This document shows, in pieces, positions 1-6,135 of a stretch of DNA of 8,576 nt. The translations under genes and the position numbers were made by a program. Source of the DNA: Planctomycetota bacterium (GTDB lineage: Bacteria; Planctomycetota; Phycisphaerae; WQYP01); NCBI GenBank assembly GCA_023489375.1, contig JAMDCX010000049.1, forward strand, positions 1 to 8,576. The letters run 5' to 3'. Numbering within the stretch: the stretch's first letter is position 1; each line of letters begins with the position of its first letter. Under the pieces are notes generated by a model. That model was not told where the DNA came from. It was given only the letters and a program-made list of their open reading frames with translations, and made no database searches.

Positions 1-1
1 G

Positions 2-2659
2 GGGCCCCGGCAAAGTCTGCATGTGGATCCCAGACAACAGGCGCGTACCGGTTTTGCTTTCGGCCACGGCAAAAATGATAACTTTTATGGCATCCGTAAC
101 TCGGGTTGCTTTGCATCGGATCCGTTTCAATATCAAGTTTATCCGTTGCCCATGCTAAAAGCTGGTGCGGCAGATCATATTTCGGCCTATGATGCCGCGG
201 CGGCGGCCAAGGTGCCGGGGCAAACCAGCAACCAGAATCAAGGGTTCATTCCCAGCGCTACGTATGAGGTTAAGGCCGGCTTGGAGGGCGGTGGGGGGGC
301 GCCGTTCGCATGGACCACCGCCGGTTACGGTATACTTGTTGATTCGGATGGCGGATATTTTCAAATCAAGCCTGATGAAATCGCCTTTTATTATGGAAAT
401 CCATCTCTGGAACATTATGGACGGCATTATTTCCGTCCCAACAGCCTGACTATTTTCATATTTACAGGCCGGCCTGCGGATATTTTCCGCAGTCTGTCGC
501 TGGTTTCCGGTAAAATGCCGCTTTTTCCAAAATGGGGCTATGGCTTTACCAATTCACAATGGAACATTAACCAGGGACCTTTGCGCCGCGTGCTGGAGAC
601 CTACCGTGCCGGCGATATTCCGATTGATAATTTTACCTTGGACTTCCAGTGGCATGACTGGGGTGCCAGTCACTATGGCGAATTCCGGTGGAGTCCGGTG
701 CGTTTTTCTGAAGCGCTATATCCCAAAGACAATCCCAATGCTCTGATCAATTGGACACGCGAGCTGGAATGTAAGATTACCGGCATTATGAAGCCGCGTA
801 TTATTGTCACTAATATACAGGAGAATAAGGCGCCGCTGACCACGCAAGGGGCGGCATCAAAAAAGCTGGGGCTGTGGTTTCCTGGTGAAAAACCAACGCC
901 GGAAGGTGAACTTAACAACAGCTGGGAACATTTGACTTCCATCAATCTGGACTTTTACAAGCCCATTTGCCGGCAATGGTTTTGGCACGCCACCTGGGTA
1001 CACCAGTGTATGCAGCAGGGAATCGCCGGTTTCTGGAACGATGAAGCCGATATTCCAGATTTAGGCAATTTTGAATTCCTGCACATGCAGCAGACTTTTT
1101 ATGACGGCCAAAGACAGAATCTGCCCGCCCGACGTATCTGGTCGTTAAATCGTAATTTTTATCTTGGTTCTCAGCGCTACGCTTATGCGACATGGTCGGG
1201 GGATATCATCGGCGGATTTAAATCCATGCAATTGCAGACCATGCACATGCTCAGCACTATTAATCTTGGTCAGATGCGCTGGGCCCAGGATACCGGCGGT
1301 TTCTTCGGCCACCCTGTACCGGAACTTTACACACGCTGGTTTCAGTTCAGTGCCGTATGTCCGATACTGCGGACGCATTCGGCGGGCGATCCGCGGCAAC
1401 CGTGGCTTTTTGGCGATCAAGCTTGTGAAACCGTCAAACAGGCCATTCGGCAGCGCTATGCGTGGTTCTTTTATACCTACGCCATTGATCATCAGGCCTG
1501 TGTGCAAACAGGTGTGGGGATCGTTCGACCGCTACTCTTTGATTATCCAGACGATCTGCACGTTGTTAACATGACGGATCAATGGATGTTCGGGCCTTGG
1601 ATTCTCTGCGCTCCGGTGCTGAAGAAATTGGGTACCGGTCCGGGCGAAAGTCTGACCCGGCGTATCTACTTGCCACCGGGGCAATGGACAGATTACTTCC
1701 GTGGGGATCGTTATCAGGGTGGTCAATGGATCAACTATGAGTTGAATTCCAGCACCTGGATGGATTGGCCCCTGTTTATCCAAGATGGGGCGATCATACC
1801 CACCGCCATACCGGTTGCGGCTATTCATACGGCGCAGCCAAAAATGATATATGTGGATGTATTTCCATCTATAACGCAGTCCAGTGGTGTATTTTATGAT
1901 GACGACGGTGAAAGTTTTAATTATGAGAAGGGCCATTTTCATCAGCAGACTATGACTGCGCTGCGACACGACTGGCAAGGGCGTATGGTGATTGCGGCCA
2001 AACAAGGCACCTATACATCCAGCGTTAACCATTTCGTGATTCGCTGGCACGGACAGGCGGCAGGCCGTGTACTGGCCGGCGGCCAAGAGCTGCCGCGGGT
2101 AGCAGATGCTCTGGCGTTATCAAAAACTGCTTCCGGCTGTTATACGGATGTGGATGTTTATGGTCCCGTTACACTGTTGAAGGTACCCGCGGGAATGCCG
2201 CACGATCTGATAATTGAAATCAGCGGCCATAAAACCACCAGCAAAATGGTGGAAGTGCTGACTGCCGGGGAGGCCTCTCTTTCAGGTCCAACGCCGGAAA
2301 CCCGTAATAGTATGGCTACCAACCATTCTGGCTATACAGGCATTGGTTTTATTGCCGGATTTACGGTACCAGGCGCGGCTGCGACATTTTATCTGCGCCG
2401 CCGAAAGGCGGGAAAATATTTGACACGCTTTCGTTTTGCCAACGGCAATCCGTCTCATGTTCAAACTCTTAATATATATGTCAATGGAATCTTATTTGGA
2501 CCATTAAGTATTCCCGGTCTCCCGAACTGGGACACGTGGGAGGAATTGGAAATGTACATTCCATTAGTGGCTGGCAATAACACCATTATGATCCGTCACG
2601 ATCCCGGCAATACGGGGATGGTGAATCTGGACTGCGTCATCATTCCCTGGCAACCATGA
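2..2659 (+). CDS. GH31 family alpha-glycosidase with C-terminal CBM6/35-like domain (5' end outside window)
   Basis: Glycoside hydrolase of family 31 (retaining alpha-glucosidase/alpha-xylosidase group), probably acting on plant, algal or microbial polysaccharide. The frame is open to the left edge. A GTG at 23 is only the first possible start inside the window and has no clear ribosome site, so the true start and any signal peptide lie upstream. Residues below count from that GTG. Visible parts are a partial N-terminal beta-sandwich (to about 165), a family entry motif KWGYGFTNSQW, the strand TLDFQWHDW (D207), nucleophile D340 in GFWNDEAD, acid/base D394 in WSGD, DTGGF (D423) and R450/H452 in RTHS. 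The proximal sandwich holds PLFIQDGAIIP and the distal one YDDDGESFNYEKG. Residues about 745-878 look like a CBM6/35 jelly roll (VNG, W-x-TWEE, AGNNTI, LDCVII). All catalytic positions are intact, so it should be active. Substrate cannot be read from the sequence. No convincing terminator follows. Confidence 0.93.
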   Translation, partial: GPRQSLHVDPRQQARTGFAFGHGKNDNFYGIRNSGCFASDPFQYQVYPLPMLKAGAADHISAYDAAAAAKVPGQTSNQNQGFIPSATYEVKAGLEGGGGAPFAWTTAGYGILVDSDGGYFQIKPDEIAFYYGNPSLEHYGRHYFRPNSLTIFIFTGRPADIFRSLSLVSGKMPLFPKWGYGFTNSQWNINQGPLRRVLETYRAGDIPIDNFTLDFQWHDWGASHYGEFRWSPVRFSEALYPKDNPNALINWTRELECKITGIMKPRIIVTNIQENKAPLTTQGAASKKLGLWFPGEKPTPEGELNNSWEHLTSINLDFYKPICRQWFWHATWVHQCMQQGIAGFWNDEADIPDLGNFEFLHMQQTFYDGQRQNLPARRIWSLNRNFYLGSQRYAYATWSGDIIGGFKSMQLQTMHMLSTINLGQMRWAQDTGGFFGHPVPELYTRWFQFSAVCPILRTHSAGDPRQPWLFGDQACETVKQAIRQRYAWFFYTYAIDHQACVQTGVGIVRPLLFDYPDDLHVVNMTDQWMFGPWILCAPVLKKLGTGPGESLTRRIYLPPGQWTDYFRGDRYQGGQWINYELNSSTWMDWPLFIQDGAIIPTAIPVAAIHTAQPKMIYVDVFPSITQSSGVFYDDDGESFNYEKGHFHQQTMTALRHDWQGRMVIAAKQGTYTSSVNHFVIRWHGQAAGRVLAGGQELPRVADALALSKTASGCYTDVDVYGPVTLLKVPAGMPHDLIIEISGHKTTSKMVEVLTAGEASLSGPTPETRNSMATNHSGYTGIGFIAGFTVPGAAATFYLRRRKAGKYLTRFRFANGNPSHVQTLNIYVNGILFGPLSIPGLPNWDTWEELEMYIPLVAGNNTIMIRHDPGNTGMVNLDCVIIPWQP

Positions 2660-2832
2660 TTGCGTTTGTGGTCACGACGGCTGCGAACTGACACGGCGTG
2701 TTCGGTGCTGCGGACGTAAACTTTACGGTATCGGTGCGGTATAGTAAGGCGGTGGGGGAGATTACCAGCATAGCAATACGGTGCTGCCAGGTAGAAGTGG
2801 TGTCCCGCGTTCTATCTGAGATTTGAAATTTG
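2660..2832. other. spacer downstream of the GH31 gene, possible decayed coding remnant
   Basis: No convincing gene. A short + frame (2698-2826, 42 codons from a GTG) reads VFGAADVNFTVSVRYSKAVGEI before ending, which has the alternating pattern of a beta-sandwich strand pair. It has no ribosome site and could equally be chance. A small inverted repeat (CGTAAA/TTTACG, around 2715) is the only hairpin seen and lacks a U-tract, so it is not a good terminator. Confidence 0.3.
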
Positions 2833-2854
2833 GTAACCGTTCACGGGCTAATAA
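2833..2854 (+). repeat. lone IS66-type transposon end
   Basis: GTAACCGTTCACGGG (2833-2847) matches the terminal inverted repeats of the two complete miniature elements in this window. The match to the left end of the 152-bp element continues to about 2854 (GTAAYCGTTCACGGGYTAATWA, three mismatches in 22). No opposite-facing partner (CGTGAACGGTTAC) and no 8-bp duplication were found nearby, so it is read as a decayed or truncated copy. Confidence 0.6.
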
Positions 2855-2887
2855 ACTGAAATTTAACATACAAGTGAAAATGAGTAG

Positions 2888-2913
2888 AACGCAGGAGTTA
2901 AACGCAGGAGTTA
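2888..2913. repeat. 13-bp perfect tandem repeat (two units)
   Basis: AACGCAGGAGTTA occurs at 2888-2900 and again directly at 2901-2913. A shortened relative, AACGGAGTTAT, follows at 2950-2960. The AGGAG core resembles a ribosome site, but no reading frame with a plausible product starts after either copy. Function unknown. Confidence 0.7.
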
Positions 2914-2926
2914 TTATGTTAAGCCA

Positions 2927-3043
2927 GCCAGCCTGCTGGCCGCTTGATAAACGGAGTTATGCGAGCCGGTGGGTTTATCCCACTGGATATGTTAACCGGT
3001 GGGTTTAACCCGCCGCGATGTTACGCCGCGACCGTGGGTCGCG
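2927..3043. repeat. cluster of REP-like palindromic hairpin units
   Basis: Four hairpins lie in a row. They are GCCAGC/GCTGGC (2927-2940), CCGGTGGG/CCCACTGG with loop TTTAT (2966-2986), GGTGGGTT/AACCCGCC (2998-3014), and CGCGACC/GGTCGCG with a 3-nt loop (3027-3043). The second and third share the core CCGGTGGGTTTA and so are copies of one unit in the same orientation, about 30 bp apart. No U-tract follows any of them. This looks like a short palindromic-repeat cluster of the kind found between bacterial genes. Function not known from sequence. Confidence 0.6.
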
Positions 3044-3069
3044 CCAGCGAGTAGAGGTGACGCATGAAT

Positions 3070-3158
3070 AACAACGAGTAACGAACAACGAACAACGAGT
3101 AACGAACAACGAACAACGAACAACGAACAACGAACAACGAACAACGAACAACGAACAA
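3070..3158. repeat. heptanucleotide satellite array (AACAACG, 12 copies and a partial)
   Basis: Twelve head-to-tail 7-bp units run from 3070 to 3153, followed by the partial AACAA. Units 2 and 5 are the variant AGTAACG and the rest are perfect AACAACG. The uniform 3' part against the mixed 5' part suggests recent expansion at the 3' side by slippage or unequal exchange. No coding frame uses it. A diverged inverted version (ATTACTCATT) appears beside the 303-bp element just downstream. Confidence 0.93.
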
Positions 3159-3207
3159 AATACTATTGCGACTCCCGCTATTTTAAGTGCAGCGCAGCGT
3201 AACGTCT

Positions 3208-3526
3208 CATTACTCGTAACCGTTCACGGTCATGTCGATGGGCCAGAATTATCGCGGTTCGGTGTGGCAATTTTTCCGGGCCACATGGCCGTGCAGGGAC
3301 TCGGCACATAGCCGCCGGCTTTGCCGGCGGTGGAACGTACCGTAAAAGTACCCCGCTGCGCCGGAACCAAACAGCGTGATTTGCTCCCGATTTAGCGTTA
3401 TTACGGCCACACCCGGAAAAATTGCCACGCTCTCGCGGTTTTGACATAGCCCAAAGGGTGGGAATCCCTTGTGGTGCAGGTTTCCAGTCTGTCCGATCAT
3501 CACTTCGTGAACGGTTACCATTACTC
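3208..3526. mobile_element. 303-bp IS66-type MITE with 8-bp target duplication
   Basis: The element proper is 3216-3518. It begins GTAACCGTTCACG and ends with the exact reverse complement CGTGAACGGTTAC (13 bp perfect). It is flanked by the perfect 8-bp direct repeat CATTACTC (3208-3215 and 3519-3526). Ends beginning 5'-GTAA together with 8-bp duplications are the known hallmark of the IS66 family. No transposase frame is present, so it is non-autonomous and would need an IS66 enzyme in trans. Inside are a perfect 17-bp inverted repeat (GTGGCAATTTTTCCGGG at 3264-3280, reverse complement at 3412-3428) and a strong hairpin CCGCCGGC-TTT-GCCGGCGG (3312-3330). The insertion sits in degenerate heptamer-like sequence. 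The boundaries are certain; the family assignment is inferred from end sequence and duplication length. Confidence 0.88.
3333..3428 (-). pseudogene. possible captured protein fragment inside the MITE (GH20/GH67 N-terminal-domain-like)
   Basis: On the minus strand within the 303-bp element a frame reads FPGVAVITLNREQ then ITLFGSGAAGYFYGTF. This resembles the small alpha/beta domain that precedes the catalytic barrel in GH20, GH67 and GH84 glycosidases, where a strand 'V.it.d.itI.g....G.fYG..tL.QL' is typical. The similarity fades after GTF. The frame can be followed on the minus strand from an ATG at 3521, inside the target duplication, to 3249, but the rest is unrecognised. It may be a host gene piece picked up by the element, or chance. 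The call rests on memory of the family pattern, not on a search. Confidence 0.25.
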
Positions 3527-3663
3527 ATTGCGTCACGGCCAGGGACGGGCAATATATGGTGGCCAGGCTGTAAACGGTTCCCCGGTGTTTTGGCCGTGAT
3601 TCATAGCTTTCCCGATGGCAAGCGTCCGATAATTAGCCAAAAGTAAAAAATAAGGAAAAACAC
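3527..3663. other. spacer between the 303-bp MITE and the tandem promoters
   Basis: No gene or clear structure is seen. TTGCGTCAC (3528-3536) pairs as an imperfect inverted repeat with GTGACGCATGA at 3057-3067, so the heptamer array and the MITE together are bracketed by a roughly 15-bp inverted match. Whether that marks an older element is unclear. The end is A-rich, as is usual upstream of a strong promoter. Confidence 0.4.
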
Positions 3664-3692
3664 TTGCAATGGCTATAAACCTGTGCTATAAT
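3664..3692 (+). promoter_or_regulatory. sigma70-type promoter 1 (extended -10)
   Basis: TTGCAA (3664-3669), a 17-bp spacer, then perfect TATAAT (3687-3692) preceded by TGC, which makes an extended -10. An A-rich run lies just upstream. This is the best promoter in the window. The predicted start near 3699 falls in TATCACGAGGCAG (3697-3709). The first transcribed bases can fold as CGA-(G)-GCAGTT / AACTGC-TCG (3702-3729), nine pairs with one bulge. The next gene start is over 400 nt away, so either a long leader or a separate small RNA is made. Confidence 0.75.
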
Positions 3693-3835
3693 GAAATATC
3701 ACGAGGCAGTTATCAACGTCAACTGCTCGACGTGTATGCGTATAGATTGTTTCGGGGGTATGGTTGGTCGCTGTAATTGGGCAATGTAGGAAAGAACAGG
3801 TCTGATACAGTGTTCAGTATTTTTGGATGATGGAG

Positions 3836-3864
3836 TTGCAATTGTTTTTGTTTTGTATTAGAAT
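3836..3864 (+). promoter_or_regulatory. sigma70-type promoter 2
   Basis: TTGCAA (3836-3841), a 17-bp T-rich spacer and TAGAAT (3859-3864). The hexamers, spacing and following start-site element TATCACGAGACAG (3870-3882) mirror promoter 1. The early transcript can form a 7-bp hairpin ATCACGA/TCGTGAT (3871-3877 with 3895-3901) followed by TTTT, which could act as an early attenuator or a stabilising 5' stem. It probably serves the PEP-CTERM gene. Confidence 0.62.
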
Positions 3865-4229
3865 ATGACTATCACGAGACAGGAACAGCGATCTTCGTGA
3901 TTTTGGATTAAGGCTTTCAACAGGTTCGCCGCGTACCTCGGTATTGGAGAAAGGAGGCGAATAACGCGGAAAGGTTTTCCTGGTAAGCTGGCCAAGGAGG
4001 GCCAACTTAAAGTTTTCTTCATGGAGCTTTCAACTGCGGATTTGTCAACCGTGTGGTTGGCAGGCAGTGGGAGAGCAAAGAACTTGCTTATATAAGGAAG
4101 CAAAGTATGAATTCCCAAACACGTATCGTTACATCCGCCGCAGATAGTTGCGGCAACCCGCAGCCCACTGGGTCAATGGGCCATTTACCGAGCCGCGACC
4201 ATAAGGGAGCGGAGTATAAGGAGTCGTTT
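3865..4229 (+). other. structured leader of the PEP-CTERM gene, with possible short upstream ORF
   Basis: No well-supported gene. Hairpins seen are AAGcTGGCC/GGCCAaCTT presenting AAGGAG in its loop (3985-4008), TGTCAACC/GGTTGGCA (4043-4062) and GCCGCA/TGCGGC (4137-4154). Strong Shine-Dalgarno-like runs at 3951-3957 and 3994-4000 have no start codon at a usable distance. A 24-codon frame (4021-4095) ends inside the ribosome site AAGGAAG (4094-4100) of an in-frame ATG at 4107. That ATG would add 41 residues ahead of the signal peptide encoded from 4230. Several GGA motifs in or beside loops would suit a CsrA-type regulator, but this is speculative. No known riboswitch class was recognised. Confidence 0.4.
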
Positions 4230-5033
4230 ATGTCCAGGTCCCATTCTCTTCTCCTGGCCGCGTGTGGCGGCGTTGTCGCGGTCGTTTTGGCGGGTGCAAG
4301 CGCGGTACAGGCTGCTCCCGTTAACTTCTCCGATACATTCAGTGGCCCTACCGGTTCCTCCGCCTCTTACGGCGGCACGCCGGATACCATTGGTAATGGA
4401 TGGGTAATTCCATCGTCATCTCAGTCGTCGACGTGGCAAATTACCGATACGCCATTTTCCGGCGGGGCATTGGATGCACAGCAAATTGGCACATTTGGTA
4501 ATAATGTTCCGGCACCCATGGTCAATCCGGGTGCGGAAACACCGGCCACCGGCTTTAACATCTCGGTGGATGTGGCCACCCCCGTTGCCGCCATGACCGG
4601 AGACTATCCTGGCCTGGTATTCAATTATCAGAACGCCAACAATTATGATTATGTACGGATTATAACTGCCACTGATGGACAGATTCAGATGTTCACGGTG
4701 GTGAGCGGTACGACGTCGTATCTTTCTAATTCCTCTGGAACATTGGCCAGTAGTTTAGCTGTGAATACAATGTACCAATTTACCGCTACAGCCAACGGGG
4801 CTGGATCCTTTTCCTTCTCACTATCCACAACGGGAAGTTCGCCGACTACCTTAATGACCGCTTCCGCCACGAATTCGCAGTTTACCAGCGGCATAGGGGG
4901 TATTGGTGAGGCAGGCAATGATTACTATAGCAACTTCTCGGATACCTATACGCCCGTACCCGAACCGGCCACGCTGGGGTTGGTGATGGCTGGCGGCATG
5001 GGATTACTGTTGTTGAAAAGACGACAAGCTTGA
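4230..5033 (+). CDS. secreted PEP-CTERM protein with LamG-like beta-sandwich
   Basis: A 267-residue exported protein sorted by the exosortase/PEP-CTERM route. The signal peptide is MSRSHSLLLAACGG..., with cleavage likely after A28 (AVQA-AP). A lipobox-like LAAC at 9-12 is judged incidental because the hydrophobic core continues beyond it. The mature part is Ser/Thr/Gly/Asn rich. It has the pattern of a concanavalin/LamG-type domain: FSDTFSG at the start, WQITDTPF, then GLVFNYQNANNYDYVRI and FTATANGAGSFSFSL. The tail has the sorting signal PEP at 244-246, a hydrophobic helix (LGLVMAGGMGLLLL) and the basic end KRRQA. The start at 4230 is preferred because AAGGAG (4218-4223) lies 6 nt ahead and the signal peptide begins there. 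An in-frame ATG at 4107, also with a good ribosome site, would give 308 residues and an odd N-terminal extension. Ligand unknown. No exosortase gene is in the window. Confidence 0.88.
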   Translation: MSRSHSLLLAACGGVVAVVLAGASAVQAAPVNFSDTFSGPTGSSASYGGTPDTIGNGWVIPSSSQSSTWQITDTPFSGGALDAQQIGTFGNNVPAPMVNPGAETPATGFNISVDVATPVAAMTGDYPGLVFNYQNANNYDYVRIITATDGQIQMFTVVSGTTSYLSNSSGTLASSLAVNTMYQFTATANGAGSFSFSLSTTGSSPTTLMTASATNSQFTSGIGGIGEAGNDYYSNFSDTYTPVPEPATLGLVMAGGMGLLLLKRRQA

Positions 5034-5049
5034 TGGACTTTGGGACTTT

Positions 5050-5085
5050 GCCGGTCGCACGGATTAGGCCGCGCGACCGGCTTTT
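5050..5085 (+). terminator. Rho-independent terminator after the PEP-CTERM gene
   Basis: A perfect 9-bp stem GCCGGTCGC/GCGACCGGC (5050-5058 with 5073-5081) with a 14-nt loop, followed by TTTTG. It starts 16 nt after the TGA at 5033. The short U-run makes it moderate rather than strong. It separates the PEP-CTERM gene from the pseudopilin gene, which should therefore have its own promoter, though none with good hexamers was found in 5086-5133. Confidence 0.82.
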
Positions 5086-5133
5086 GCTCCAACCTGTGGT
5101 GATGTGAACTTTAATTCTAATATAAGGTGATTT

Positions 5134-6135
5134 ATGAAACGTTCCGCGTTTACCCTTATCGAATTATTGGTGGTTATCAGTATCATCGCGCTGTTGATCG
5201 CATTGCTGCTTCCGGCGCTGGCGAAAGCAAAACAGATGGCCGTGAGCATTCAGTGCCTGGCAAATCTGCGGTCTCTGGGCCAGATTGATACAGAGTATAC
5301 GACCGTTTACGAAGGTAATCTCCCGCCGGGGATGAATACCATTCCTTTATTGAAGTGGGGTGATTGGCAGCAGTGGAGAACTCAGCTTTACTGTTTTTAT
5401 ACCGGACAATCTCTGTATGGGCTTTATAATCAAACTTTACAGGATTCATCTCCATCAGAGCCATGGGGTTATGTAAATAAGACTTTGCAACAGCGCTGGT
5501 TGGCATTGGCCTGGTGCCCGGCCTCAACTTATCCTGTCGCTGATATATATGATGCCGCATGGAATGCGTCCGCGGGACAATACTTTATGCCCTCCGATTA
5601 TTCCGCCAATCCCAATTTTTTCCTGTGGTACCAACAAATTAACGGTGTTAACCAGGCGGTGAGTTTCAAGATCAGTAATGTTCAGAATCCGGGGCAGAAG
5701 ATCGCTTTTGGCGATGGAAATCAGAATCAATTTTATCCGGTGCCATCCAGTACCCTCGGCAGTTCTCTGTACTTTGACTGGTATCAGGCGGGCGAATTCA
5801 GTGGGCCAAGCGGCTACGCCGGTCCTTACGTCAATGATCCGAACTACCTGGTACCGCCTGCCGGGTTAACGCCCGGCGATATTGGCGGCAACAGTGACGG
5901 GGTTGCAGGTAGCCCCAATGGTTTTCGCTATCGGCATAATTCCAATTCGCCTGATTCAGGATACGGTAACGCGGTATTTTTTGACGGCCATGCCGCATCT
6001 ATTCCGATCAACCGAAACACTCCAGGAGCAGCCGCGGGATCTCCAGGAAGCACCGGTACTACAGGTCTCCGCATCCTTAATATAATCAACCCCGCTTTTC
6101 CGGATCAGGGTGGTTATTCCACGTATGAGCCGTAA
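5134..6135 (+). CDS. type II secretion/type IV pilin-like pseudopilin with H-X(n)-DG motif
   Basis: A 333-residue protein with a class III prepilin leader: MKRSA then FTLIELLVVISIIALLIALLLPALAKAK. Prepilin peptidase should cut after A5 (glycine is usual there), leaving F6 to be methylated, with E10 at the conserved +5 position. Residues 6 to about 30 form the hydrophobic helix. A CLANLRSLGQ motif follows, as in planctomycete and verrucomicrobial proteins of this type. The long globular part is rich in aromatic, Asn and Gly residues. Near the C-terminus it carries RYRHNS...VFFDGHA, where H268 and D284-G285 are 15 residues apart rather than the usual nine of the H-X9-DG processing-associated domain. 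Such proteins are abundant in these phyla and their individual roles are mostly unknown. The ribosome site AAGGTGA lies about 5 nt before the ATG. No other secretion genes are adjacent. Confidence 0.92.
   Translation: MKRSAFTLIELLVVISIIALLIALLLPALAKAKQMAVSIQCLANLRSLGQIDTEYTTVYEGNLPPGMNTIPLLKWGDWQQWRTQLYCFYTGQSLYGLYNQTLQDSSPSEPWGYVNKTLQQRWLALAWCPASTYPVADIYDAAWNASAGQYFMPSDYSANPNFFLWYQQINGVNQAVSFKISNVQNPGQKIAFGDGNQNQFYPVPSSTLGSSLYFDWYQAGEFSGPSGYAGPYVNDPNYLVPPAGLTPGDIGGNSDGVAGSPNGFRYRHNSNSPDSGYGNAVFFDGHAASIPINRNTPGAAAGSPGSTGTTGLRILNIINPAFPDQGGYSTYEP

Noticed and set aside
1145..2086. Long minus-strand frames opposite the GH31 gene
   Set aside because: They lie entirely inside a clearly conserved + strand enzyme and their translations show no motif. 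They are antisense shadows.
2823..3008. 61-residue + strand frame
   Set aside because: It runs through a transposon-end remnant, a tandem repeat and two palindromic units. Its translation simply reflects those repeats (VYPTGYVNRWV).
3070..3158. CRISPR array
   Set aside because: The repeats are 7 bp, directly adjacent and have no spacers, so this is a simple satellite.
3208..3526. Full IS66 insertion sequence
   Set aside because: The element is only 303 bp and encodes no transposase or accessory TnpA/TnpB-type proteins.
3178..3552. Minus-strand 124-residue gene across the 303-bp MITE
   Set aside because: It spans both target duplications and element ends, is Arg/Pro-rich in a non-natural way, and has no plausible ribosome site or motif. 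Only the other minus frame shows a family-like stretch.
3865..4106. Cyclic-di-GMP or other known riboswitch in the leader
   Set aside because: I looked for the conserved GEMM-type core and similar signatures and could not align them. Only simple hairpins are visible.
4258..4270. Lipoprotein signal (LAAC) in the PEP-CTERM protein
   Set aside because: The hydrophobic core continues well beyond the cysteine and a good AxA-type site follows at residue 28, so an ordinary signal peptide fits better.
5183..5560. Minus-strand 125-residue frame opposite the pseudopilin gene
   Set aside because: The + strand frame has an intact prepilin leader and family motifs. The opposite frame has none.
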